A stretch of 64,000 nt of DNA from Variovorax saccharolyticus (GTDB taxonomy: Bacteria; Pseudomonadota; Gammaproteobacteria; Burkholderiales; Burkholderiaceae_C), in contig NZ_JASZYT010000010.1 in assembly GCF_030316765.1 (NCBI RefSeq), positions 248,001 to 312,000 of the forward strand, written 5' to 3'. Position 1 is the first letter of the stretch, and the number at the start of each line of letters is the position of its first letter. Below the pieces are notes generated by a model. It searched no databases. It saw nothing but the letters and a program-made list of their open reading frames with translations, and was not told the DNA's origin. The position numbers and the translations under genes were made by a program. Shown piece by piece: positions 34,028 through 42,190 of the stretch.

Positions 34028-35122
34028 TCACCAGCTCGCGACGCCGCGGACCGCTGCCTGCGTCAAGGCCAGCCCGTGCTGCCACACGGCATCACGCCAG
34101 TCCTCGGCCACCGGGTTCAGCGCGTCGAGCACGTCGGCGGCCATCTGCTGGCGCACGTCGTCGTCGAGGCCGGCACCGTGGCGCCGCAGCCATTGGTCCA
34201 GGCGCAGCGCGCGTCCGGTGGCGCTGCCGCGCGTGCCGAACTCGATCACCGCGCCCGCCAGCTGCCGGCCTTCGAGAAACGACTGCACGCCGTAAAACAC
34301 CAGCCCTTGGTAGTGAGGCCGCGCCAGGCCGTTGGGCCGGGAGCCGATGACCTTGTCGGCGCCCCACCAGCGAGCGGCCTCGGCCTGCTCCGCCGAGCCT
34401 TCCTCGTTGAAGCACAGGAAGAACGGTTGGCCGCGCTCCCCGATGCCGGTGTGCCAGTCGATCAATCCCACCTTCTCGGCGCTGCCGAGCTGCTCGCGCA
34501 CGATCTTTTCCAGGGTCAGATTCGACCACTCGCGCTGCACGCCACCGTAGAACGGGCCGAGCGGATCGACATACTGCCCCCGGGCCAGGGTGTCGAACAG
34601 CGCATCGGCCCCATGGCGTTCCACGAAGGCTTTCTCACCTGCATCTCCGGCGGCCAGCTGGTCCTGGGACCAGTGGGCGGGCACCAGGTGCTCGCGCAAT
34701 TCGTCGTAGCGCGGGTTGACCGGATGCGGCTTGCGGTGATCGACGAAGTTGCGGTTCAGGTCGACGTTGTTCTCGGTGGTGCGCGTCCCGCGCGCGAAGC
34801 CGTAGGGGTTGATGCCGTGCACCAGCAGGACGCCGGTATCCGCGGGGATGCGTGCCGCATCGCCGCTCTTGAGCCAGGCCACCTGTGCCGCCGACCCGGC
34901 ATAGCCTTCCTGGCCATGGGTTCCGCTGATGACCAGCAACTGCCTCGAGCCCTTGCGATCGCCCAGGTGTGCGATGTCGACGGTGAGCGCCTCGCCCGAA
35001 GGCCCACGCTCCTCGGGATGCGTGAAGGCCTCCAGCGTGGCCGCGCCTGCCGCCTGGGCCGAGCGGCGAAACCGCTCCCGTGCGCCCACATAGCTGGCGG
35101 CGAAGAAATCGGTGAAGTTCAT
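34028..35122 (-). CDS. DUF2817 protein, M14-like metallohydrolase
   Basis: A 364-residue enzyme with the zinc-carboxypeptidase (M14) signature: zinc ligands H69 and E72 in GTHGQEGY and H224 in DWHTGIG, substrate-binding NNVDLNRNF, and the general-base glutamate E294 in VIEFGT. The family (PF10994) is named only as a domain of unknown function but should hydrolyse an amide or ester next to a carboxylate. No signal peptide, so it acts in the cytoplasm, presumably on a conjugate imported by the peptide-type ABC system of the same operon. Start one base after the VOC gene stop. Confidence 0.83.
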   Translation of the reverse strand: MNFTDFFAASYVGARERFRRSAQAAGAATLEAFTHPEERGPSGEALTVDIAHLGDRKGSRQLLVISGTHGQEGYAGSAAQVAWLKSGDAARIPADTGVLLVHGINPYGFARGTRTTENNVDLNRNFVDHRKPHPVNPRYDELREHLVPAHWSQDQLAAGDAGEKAFVERHGADALFDTLARGQYVDPLGPFYGGVQREWSNLTLEKIVREQLGSAEKVGLIDWHTGIGERGQPFFLCFNEEGSAEQAEAARWWGADKVIGSRPNGLARPHYQGLVFYGVQSFLEGRQLAGAVIEFGTRGSATGRALRLDQWLRRHGAGLDDDVRQQMAADVLDALNPVAEDWRDAVWQHGLALTQAAVRGVASW

Positions 35123-35123
35123 C

Positions 35124-35984
35124 TCAGTCCCGGTCGGTGAAGACGATTGCCAGGCCAAAGGCCTGGTCGGCCGGCACGATCAGTCGATGGGGCAGCTCGA
35201 TCACACCCTGGATTCCTCCGCGCGCGAGCACTGCGCGCGCAGCGTCGAGGTCGTGGGTGCGCAAGGTGAGCGCCGCGTAGCGGTCACCCGTGGTGCCGGC
35301 GGGCGCCGCCTGTCCGTGCAGCTGGACGCCCAGCTGCTCCGGTGTCAGGAACAGCACCGCCGAACGCCCGGTGGCCAGACGCAGGCCGCCCGGCACCTGA
35401 CTCACCCCCTGGTCGCCGAAGGCCTTGATGAACGGGCGCGCGCTGGCCACGGGGTCGACGGCCGATATCACGAACTCTCGAATGCCCGTGACGCCATTCG
35501 GGTGCGTGCGCCAGGCGTCCTGCCAGACGTTCTCGGGCGTCTCGTGCTGGCAGAAGAACACCACGCCGCCCGGGCTGGTGTCGGCGGGCAGGTGCAGGAC
35601 CTGGAAGCGGGCATCCGCAACCCGGCCGTCCGGCAAAGTGACCGGCCGCGAGAAAGACAGCGGCTCGTCGACCGGCACGCCGCGCGCCTTCAGCTGCTGC
35701 GCGAGGTCGTGCACGTTGGCCGGCTTGAAGACCAGGCCGATCAGGCCTTGCGGGTATTGCCACATGGGCTTGTCGGCCTGGGCCGAGGCGAGCGCCGGCT
35801 CGTAGCCGAGGAGTTCGAGGTAGTCGTCGCCGAAGATGGCCAGGTGGTTGCTGGTCCCCAGCGTGTGATGACCTCGCTCCAGCAGCGAGAAGCCGAGCTC
35901 GCGATAGCGCGCCGAGGCACTGTCGAGTTGGTCTTTCACGCCGATGACGACGTGGTCGATCTGAAGAAGGGGCAAGTCGCTCAA
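35124..35984 (-). CDS. VOC-superfamily protein (glyoxalase-like)
   Basis: A 286-residue protein with two VOC-type beta-alpha-beta-beta-beta repeats, starting LLQIDHVVIGVKDQLDSA and repeating as GVTGIREFVISAVDPVASA. It resembles the glyoxalase_3-like group of putative lyases and dioxygenases. I chose the TTG at 35984 because AGGAG lies at proper spacing and an upstream ATG (36029) would overlap the preceding gene without a ribosome site. It lies between the SDR and DUF2817 genes with almost no spacing. Function unknown; metal-dependent isomerase, lyase or dioxygenase are all possible. Confidence 0.78.
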   Translation of the reverse strand: MSDLPLLQIDHVVIGVKDQLDSASARYRELGFSLLERGHHTLGTSNHLAIFGDDYLELLGYEPALASAQADKPMWQYPQGLIGLVFKPANVHDLAQQLKARGVPVDEPLSFSRPVTLPDGRVADARFQVLHLPADTSPGGVVFFCQHETPENVWQDAWRTHPNGVTGIREFVISAVDPVASARPFIKAFGDQGVSQVPGGLRLATGRSAVLFLTPEQLGVQLHGQAAPAGTTGDRYAALTLRTHDLDAARAVLARGGIQGVIELPHRLIVPADQAFGLAIVFTDRD

Positions 35985-36003
35985 GGGGTTCTCCTGTTGA
36001 ATG

Positions 36004-36804
36004 TCAAAGGCGCTGGCCGCCGCTCGCATCGATGCGCTGGGCAGTCACCCAGCGCGCGGCGTCGGAGGCCAGGAAAGCCACGAGGTCGGCAATGTCGTCG
36101 GGCTGCCCGACGCGGCGCAGCGCCGTGGTGGCCGCGATGGCCTGTGCCGTGACCGGGTTGCTTGCGGCGGGGTTCATGTCGGTGGCGGTCGCGCCCGGCA
36201 GCACGGCGTTGACCGTGATCCCGCGCGGCCCGAGCTGCTCCGCGAGCAGCAGCGTCAGCGCCTCGAGCGCCGCCTTGCTCGGCGCATAGGCGGCCATCAG
36301 CGGATAGGCGGCGCGGGTTCCCATCGACGACACGTTGATGATCCGCCCCCCGTCTCGCAGCCTCTGCAACGCGCGCTGGATGATGAAGAACGGCGCCTTG
36401 AAATTCACCTGCAGGATGCGGTCGAGGTCGGCCGGCGAGGTGTCCTCGATGGCAGCGCGCACGCCCACGCCGGCGTTGTTGACGAGGATGTCGAGCCGAT
36501 GGTGGCCCAAGCGCGCCTGCAACGCCGGATCGAGCGCAGCGAACAGCTGTTCCGGTCCGCTCGCGGCCTGCAGGTCGGCGGCAATCGCCACGCCCCGGCC
36601 GCGCAACGCCTCGATCTGCCCGACCACCGCCTCGGCTGCCTCGGCCGCCTGGTTGTAGTGCACGGCCACGAAGGCACCGCGCTGCGCGAGCTTCAAGGCG
36701 ATCGCGCGCCCGATGCCACGGCTGGCGCCGGTCACCAAGGCCACCTTGCCTGCCAGGTCTTGCGGCGAGCCGTGCGTGTCGCTGCGCGGATCGATGTCGC
36801 TCAT
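36004..36804 (-). CDS. Short-chain dehydrogenase/reductase
   Basis: A 266-residue classical SDR: cofactor motif TGASRGIG near residue 25, NNAGVG, catalytic Ser in NVSSMG and YxxxK in YAPSKAA. The basic and small residues after strand 2 (VHYNQAAEAAEA) suggest NADP(H). The start at 36804 overlaps the CoA-ligase stop by four bases (ATGA), so the two are coupled. It probably reduces or oxidises a hydroxyacyl or keto intermediate made by the ligase branch of this operon. Confidence 0.88.
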   Translation of the reverse strand: MSDIDPRSDTHGSPQDLAGKVALVTGASRGIGRAIALKLAQRGAFVAVHYNQAAEAAEAVVGQIEALRGRGVAIAADLQAASGPEQLFAALDPALQARLGHHRLDILVNNAGVGVRAAIEDTSPADLDRILQVNFKAPFFIIQRALQRLRDGGRIINVSSMGTRAAYPLMAAYAPSKAALEALTLLLAEQLGPRGITVNAVLPGATATDMNPAASNPVTAQAIAATTALRRVGQPDDIADLVAFLASDAARWVTAQRIDASGGQRL

Positions 36805-38315
36805 CGCGACCACTCCTGCGCGGCTTCGAGCGCGCGGGCTTCGCGCAGCAAGGCGGCACGATCGATCTTGTTCGTGCCCGCCCAGGGCAGCTCGCTTCGA
36901 AACGAGATGCGGCGCGGATGCTGGTAGGCCGGGCCGCGTTCGATGGTGAACGCCTTGAGCTCGTCGACCGTCGCCGTCGAAGCCGCCGCGAGGACGATGA
37001 AGGCCACCGGAACCGCGCTGCGCTCTTCATCCGGCAGCGGCACCACGGCCGCATGCTGCACCTGGGGGTGCTGCTCCAGCAGCTTCTCGATCTCGCCGGG
37101 GTAGATGTTCTCCCCGGAACAGACGAACATGTCGTCGGCACGGCCCACGAAGTAGTAGAAGCCCTGCGCATCGCGCCGCATCACGTCGCCGCTGATGTAC
37201 CAGCCGTCCTGGAACACCTCGGCACTCTTGGCCGGCAGGTTGAGGTAGCCGGTCGACACGGCCGGGTTGCGCATCCACAGCACACCCTCGTCGTCGCTCG
37301 GACCACCCGCCAGCCTGACCTCGCAGCCGGGGATCGGGAAGCCGAGCGCCAGCGGCGGAATCGGCCGGCCGTCGGCAGGCGGCGCGAAGACCGCCGGGCC
37401 GGCCTCGGTCGTGCCATAGCCATTGCCCACCTGCGCACTCGGAATCGCCCGGCCGATGCGCTCGATCAGCGAATAGGTCATGGGCGCGGACCCGAGGCCG
37501 ATGCGCTTGAGCTTTCCGAGGTCCAGGTCGGGCCGCTGCGCGAGCACCTTCACGACACGCGCGAACATCGTCGGCACCGCCATCACGCTGGTGACCTCCC
37601 ACTGCGCCAGCGCCTCGGTGTAGGCCGTGGCGTCGAACGACGGCAGCAACACCAGCGAGGCACCGTTGAGGAAGACTCCCTTGGTGACCATCAGTCCGTT
37701 CATGTGGAACAGCGGCTGCGCCACGACCTGGCGCTCGTTCTCGGCGCCCGGCACCAGGCCGCGCGCCTGCAGGGCCCAGAGCTGGCCGGCATGGCTCAGC
37801 GGCACGCCCTTGGGCCGCCCGGTCGAGCCCGAGGTATAGAGAACCTGCGCGAGCTCGCCCGGACCCGGCAGCACGCTGTCGAACTCGGTCGGCTGCACCT
37901 GGGCGTCGAAGCCCGAAGGGCCCTCGTCGTCGAAGTCGATCTGCTCGATGGGTGCGGCGAAGCTGCCGCGCCGCGGACCGTCGACGAAGGCGATGCGGAT
38001 CTCGGAATCGGCGGCGATGTAGTCGATCGTGTCGCGCGGGAGCTTGGTGTTGACCGGCACCGCCACCAGGCCGGCTCGCATGATGCCGAAGTAGGCGGCG
38101 ATGTACTCGGCCCGGTTGAGCGAGGCGATCGCCACCCGCGCGCCGCGCGGCAGGCCGCGCGACACGAGGAGCCGCGCCACGCCGCCTGCCAGGCGGTCGA
38201 TGTCGCGATGGCTGTGGATGCGGGCATTGCCGGCTTGCCGAAGGTCGATGACCGCGATGCGGTCCAGGTCGCGGGTGCGATCGATCAGGTCACCCAAATT
38301 TGTAGGCTGTGGCAT
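36801..38315 (-). CDS. Acyl/aryl-CoA ligase (AMP-forming)
   Basis: A 504-residue member of the adenylate-forming superfamily: ATP loop YTSGSTGRPKG (160-170), NGYGTTE, the hinge region GWYISGDV-RRDAQGF and the C-terminal catalytic Lys in GTNKIDRAAL. It should convert a carboxylic acid to its CoA thioester. The start overlaps the end of the upstream ABC ATPase gene by 26 bases. Together with SDR and thioesterase genes it makes the operon look like a CoA-dependent catabolic route for an imported compound. Confidence 0.88.
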   Translation of the reverse strand: MPQPTNLGDLIDRTRDLDRIAVIDLRQAGNARIHSHRDIDRLAGGVARLLVSRGLPRGARVAIASLNRAEYIAAYFGIMRAGLVAVPVNTKLPRDTIDYIAADSEIRIAFVDGPRRGSFAAPIEQIDFDDEGPSGFDAQVQPTEFDSVLPGPGELAQVLYTSGSTGRPKGVPLSHAGQLWALQARGLVPGAENERQVVAQPLFHMNGLMVTKGVFLNGASLVLLPSFDATAYTEALAQWEVTSVMAVPTMFARVVKVLAQRPDLDLGKLKRIGLGSAPMTYSLIERIGRAIPSAQVGNGYGTTEAGPAVFAPPADGRPIPPLALGFPIPGCEVRLAGGPSDDEGVLWMRNPAVSTGYLNLPAKSAEVFQDGWYISGDVMRRDAQGFYYFVGRADDMFVCSGENIYPGEIEKLLEQHPQVQHAAVVPLPDEERSAVPVAFIVLAAASTATVDELKAFTIERGPAYQHPRRISFRSELPWAGTNKIDRAALLREARALEAAQEWSR

Positions 38316-39321
38316 GGACTGAAGGGGTTGGCTGAAAAGGAATGACGTTCGCCGGAACAGGCGGCGCCGCCAGCGGCGGCAGATCGAAGTGACAGGCCAG
38401 GTGGCGGCCATCGGACAGCTCGCGCAACCCGGGCGTCTCGCTGGCGCAGCGGGCCGTCGCATGCGCGCAGCGCGTGCGAAAGGCGCAGCCCGAAGGCGGC
38501 GCCAGTGGATTGGGCAGTTCGCCGCGCAGCAGCGCCTCGGGGCGCGCCTGGCGGAGCCGGGGGTCGGCCACCGGCGAAGCCGCCAGCAGCAGCCGCGTGT
38601 ACGGGTGCGAAGGCCGCTCCCAGATGGCTTCCGTGGGGCCGCTCTCGACGACCTGGCCCAGATACATGACCAGCAGCCGGTCGCAGACGTGACGCACCAC
38701 CGCCAGGTCGTGCGAGATGAACAGATAGGACACACCCAGCTCGCCCTGCAGGTCCTGCAGCAGGTTGATGATCTGCGCGCGTACCGAGACGTCGAGCGCA
38801 GACACGGGCTCGTCGCAGATCAGCAACTTGGGCTGCAGCGCCAGGGCGCGCGCGATGCCGATGCGCTGCCGCTGCCCTCCGGAGAACTCGTGCGGGAAGC
38901 GCGCGGCGGCACCGGGCGGCAGGCCGACCTTCGCGAGCAGCTGCTGCACGCGGGCATCGATCTCGCGCCGGGGACGACCCGCCACCGACATCGGCTGGCC
39001 GATGATCTTGCCGACACGGTGCCGCGGGTTCAGGGAACCATGCGGATCCTGGAACACCATCTGCATCAGCGACCGCAGGGGCCGCATCCGCCGCGTGGGC
39101 AGCCGCGTCACGTCGTGGCCGTCGAGCCAGACCTGCCCCGAGGCCGTCGGCGTCAGTCGCATGATGGCCTTGCCCAGCGTCGACTTGCCGCAGCCGGACT
39201 CGCCCACCAGTCCCACCGTCTCCCCGGCCGCGATGTCCAGACTGACGCCGCGAACCGCCTGCACGACGCCGCCCGGCGTTGGATAGCTGACGCGCAGCTC
39301 GCGCACCGACAACAAGCTCAT
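38290..39321 (-). CDS. Peptide-type ABC transporter ATPase (OppF/DppF-like)
   Basis: A 343-residue ATPase with Walker A GESGCGKST (40-48), signature EFSGGQRQRIGIARAL, Walker B LLICDEPVSALDVS and H-loop ISHDLAVVRH. The C-terminal extension carries the oligopeptide-family cysteine cluster (GCAFRTRCAHATARC), which in homologues binds an iron-sulfur cluster. It overlaps the OppD-like gene upstream by four bases and the CoA-ligase gene downstream by 26. Confidence 0.9.
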   Translation of the reverse strand: MSLLSVRELRVSYPTPGGVVQAVRGVSLDIAAGETVGLVGESGCGKSTLGKAIMRLTPTASGQVWLDGHDVTRLPTRRMRPLRSLMQMVFQDPHGSLNPRHRVGKIIGQPMSVAGRPRREIDARVQQLLAKVGLPPGAAARFPHEFSGGQRQRIGIARALALQPKLLICDEPVSALDVSVRAQIINLLQDLQGELGVSYLFISHDLAVVRHVCDRLLVMYLGQVVESGPTEAIWERPSHPYTRLLLAASPVADPRLRQARPEALLRGELPNPLAPPSGCAFRTRCAHATARCASETPGLRELSDGRHLACHFDLPPLAAPPVPANVIPFQPTPSVHATAYKFG

Positions 39322-40322
39322 GCAGGACTCCATTCGATTTCTTCGGCCGCATCGACCGCAAAACAGGCGGCCTGCTGACCTGCCCCGACCTGCACCAGCG
39401 ACGGACGTTCGTTCAGGCAGCGATCGAAGGCGCGCGGACAGCGGTCGGCGAAGGCGCAGCCGGTCGGCAATGCCGACAGGTCCGCCACCATGCCGGGGAT
39501 GTCCGCCAGCCGGCTGCCGCGCGGGCGCAGCGGCGAAGGCGTAGCGGCCAGCAGGCCGCGCGTGTACGGATGCTGCGGTGCGTCGAACAGCAGCTGCACC
39601 GGCGCCTCTTCCACCTTGCGTCCGGCATACATGACCAGCACGCGGTCGGCCACTTCGGCCACCACGCCCAGGTCATGCGTGATGATCACCAGGCCCATGC
39701 CCGATTCCCGCTGGATCTGCGCCAGGAGCGCCAGGATCTGCGCCTGGATCGTCACGTCCAGTGCGGTGGTCGGTTCGTCGGCGATCAGCAGCCGGGGCTG
39801 GCAGGCGATGGCCATGGCGATCATCACGCGCTGGCACATGCCGCCCGACAAGCGATGCGGATACTCGTGCAGGCGGGCCTGTGCGTTCGGGATGCTGACC
39901 TGCTCCAGCAGCCGCTGCGCCCGCTGCCAGGCGGCTGCATTGCCGATCCGCTCATGCGCCTGCAGCATCTCGACCAGCTGTGCGCCCACGGTGCGTACCG
40001 GGTTGAGCGAGCTCATCGGGTCCTGGAAGATCATCGCGACATCGCGTCCGCGCACGTCCTGCAGCTCGCGTTCGGACAAGCGCGCCAGGTCGCGTCCAAG
40101 CAGGCGGATGGCGCCGCCGGCCATCTGCACCTGCGGCTGCGGCAGCAGGCCCAGCACCGACAGCGCGGTCAGCGATTTGCCGCATCCCGACTCCCCGACG
40201 ATGGCCAGCGTCTCGCCCGCCGACACCGAGAACGACATCCGGTCGATGGCTTTCGCACGGCCCGAGCGCGTGTGGAGAACGACGTCGAGATCTTCGACCT
40301 CGAGCAAGGCGGAACCAGCCAT
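39318..40322 (-). CDS. Peptide-type ABC transporter ATPase (OppD/DppD-like)
   Basis: A 334-residue ATPase: Walker A GESGCGKS (43-50), Walker B LLIADEPTTALDVT, and C-terminal cysteine cluster GCAFADRCPRAFDRC. The signature reads RLSGGMCQRVMIA, with MC in place of the more usual QQ but keeping SGG. It forms an asymmetric pair with the OppF-like ATPase. One base overlap with the upstream permease gene. Confidence 0.9.
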   Translation of the reverse strand: MAGSALLEVEDLDVVLHTRSGRAKAIDRMSFSVSAGETLAIVGESGCGKSLTALSVLGLLPQPQVQMAGGAIRLLGRDLARLSERELQDVRGRDVAMIFQDPMSSLNPVRTVGAQLVEMLQAHERIGNAAAWQRAQRLLEQVSIPNAQARLHEYPHRLSGGMCQRVMIAMAIACQPRLLIADEPTTALDVTIQAQILALLAQIQRESGMGLVIITHDLGVVAEVADRVLVMYAGRKVEEAPVQLLFDAPQHPYTRGLLAATPSPLRPRGSRLADIPGMVADLSALPTGCAFADRCPRAFDRCLNERPSLVQVGAGQQAACFAVDAAEEIEWSPA

Positions 40323-41188
40323 CAGCGGTGTCCCAGCTTGGGGTTGAGGGCGTCGTTCAAGCCGTCGCCGACGAGGTTGAGCGCCAGCACCGTCAGCATG
40401 ATGGCCGCGCCCGGGATCGCGCAGATGAACCACGATGTGCGGATCAGCGTGCGGCCGTCGCCGATCATGCGGCCCCAGCTGGCGATGTTGGGGTCGCCCA
40501 GGCCGAGGAAGGACAGCGCCGACTCGAACAGGATGGCGCTGGCCACGGTGAGCGACGACAGCACGATGATCGGCGGCAGCGCATTCGGGAGGATCTCGCC
40601 CAGCACGATCCGCAGGTCGCTCATCCCGCTGGCGCGGCAGGCATTGACGAAGTCGCGCTCGCGAAGCGACAGGAACTCCGCCCGCGTCAATCGCGCGATG
40701 CCGTTCCACGAGACGAAGCCGATGGCCAGCGTGATGTGGGTCAGCGTCGGGCCGAGGATCGCCACGATGCAGAGCAGGAAGATGAGGTTGGGAATGGTCT
40801 GGAAAAGCTCGGCCACCCGCATCACGATTTCATCGATCCAGCCGCCGCAGTAGCCGGCCAGTGCGCCGACGGTCACGCCGATCAGGGTCGCGGTCAGCGC
40901 CGCGAAGGCGCCGATCAGCAAGGAGGCACGGGCGCCGTGCACGATCATGGCGGCGATGTCGCGCCCCATGGCATCGGAGCCCAGCAGGTGCTGCGATTCC
41001 TGCAGCGGCCACAGCTCGGGCGCGGCGACGATGCGCATCGGGTCTCGAGGAAAGAAACCGTCGGCGAGCGCGGCGCCCGCGATGACGAGCAACAGCAGCA
41101 GCGCACCGGCCAAGGCACCGCGGTGTCCGGCAAAGCGGCCCAGCAGGCCTTGCCTGCGTGCAACAGGGGAATTCAGGACAGAGGTCAT
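40322..41188 (-). CDS. Peptide-type ABC transporter permease (DppC-like)
   Basis: A 288-residue permease with an N-terminal membrane helix (ALAGALLLLLVIAGAALADG), the family stretch HLLGSDAMGRDIAAMIVHGA, five further segments and the EAA loop VNACRASGMSDLRIVLGEIL that docks on the ATPases. It overlaps both neighbours by one base. Second permease of the importer. Confidence 0.9.
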   Translation of the reverse strand: MTSVLNSPVARRQGLLGRFAGHRGALAGALLLLLVIAGAALADGFFPRDPMRIVAAPELWPLQESQHLLGSDAMGRDIAAMIVHGARASLLIGAFAALTATLIGVTVGALAGYCGGWIDEIVMRVAELFQTIPNLIFLLCIVAILGPTLTHITLAIGFVSWNGIARLTRAEFLSLRERDFVNACRASGMSDLRIVLGEILPNALPPIIVLSSLTVASAILFESALSFLGLGDPNIASWGRMIGDGRTLIRTSWFICAIPGAAIMLTVLALNLVGDGLNDALNPKLGHR

Positions 41189-42153
41189 CACAGCCGCACG
41201 CGCGGATCGAGCTTGAGATAGGCCAGGTCGACGGCCAGGTTGCAGACGGCCACCACCAGTGCGCTGAGCACCATCACGCCCAGCACGACCGGGTAGTTGC
41301 GGCTCATCACGCTGTCGAACAGCAGGCTGCCGATGCCGGGCCAGCTGAACACGGCCTCGATCACGACGCTGCCGCCGAGCGCCGTGCCCAGCTGCAGGCC
41401 GACCAGCGTCACCACCGGGAGCAGGGCATTGCGCAGCACGTGCGCCAGCACCACCCGGGCGCCCGACAGTCCCTTGGCCCGGGCGGCGCGCACGAAGTCC
41501 ATGCGCGCCACTTCGAGCATCGAGGCGCGCATGACCCGCGCGTAGATGGCGGCGTAGAAGAGGCCCAGCGTGAGCGCCGGCAGCGCCAGGTGCCTGAGCA
41601 GGTCGACGACTTGAATCCAGACCCCGCCGTCCAGCCCGATCGTCTGCATGCCGCCCACCGGCAGCCAGCCGAGCTTCACCGAGAACAGCACCACCAGCAT
41701 GATGCCGAGCCAGAAGCTGGGCGCAGCGAAGAAGAACACGGCCAGCGCACTGACCAGGCTGTCCCAACCGGAGCCGACCTTGACCGCGGCGACCACACCC
41801 GCCGCGCTGCCCACCAGCACCGCGATGCTGATGGCCGACAGCATCAGCAGCAGCGTGGCGGGGAGTTGCGCCATGATGATGTCCAGCACGGGCGCGTTCT
41901 GGCGATAGGAGAAGCCGAGGTCCAGGTGCACGACCGAAACGAGGTAGCGCCACAACTGGACGAGGGGCGGCTGGTCCATGCCGTAGGTGCTGCGAAGCCG
42001 CTCGACAATGGCCGGATCGGACACCTGCTGCTCGGCCGTCATGACATCGAGGAAGCTCCCGGGCGCGGCCTGGATGAGGGCGAAGTTCAATACGATCACC
42101 CCGAGCAGCAAGGGGATCAGCTGCAGCAGGCGCCGCAAAAGCATGCGAAACAT
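41188..42153 (-). CDS. Peptide-type ABC transporter permease (DppB-like)
   Basis: A 321-residue permease with six membrane segments, starting FRMLLRRLLQLIPLLLGVIV, with DppB landmarks DLGFSYRQNAPVL, FWLGIMLVVLFSVKLGWLPV and the EAA loop VRAARAKGLSGARVVLAHVL. First membrane component, 37 bases downstream of the binding-protein gene. Confidence 0.9.
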   Translation of the reverse strand: MFRMLLRRLLQLIPLLLGVIVLNFALIQAAPGSFLDVMTAEQQVSDPAIVERLRSTYGMDQPPLVQLWRYLVSVVHLDLGFSYRQNAPVLDIIMAQLPATLLLMLSAISIAVLVGSAAGVVAAVKVGSGWDSLVSALAVFFFAAPSFWLGIMLVVLFSVKLGWLPVGGMQTIGLDGGVWIQVVDLLRHLALPALTLGLFYAAIYARVMRASMLEVARMDFVRAARAKGLSGARVVLAHVLRNALLPVVTLVGLQLGTALGGSVVIEAVFSWPGIGSLLFDSVMSRNYPVVLGVMVLSALVVAVCNLAVDLAYLKLDPRVRL

Positions 42154-42190
42154 GGTCAACCTCAAGGGTCGCGCCGATCGGCCGGGCCGA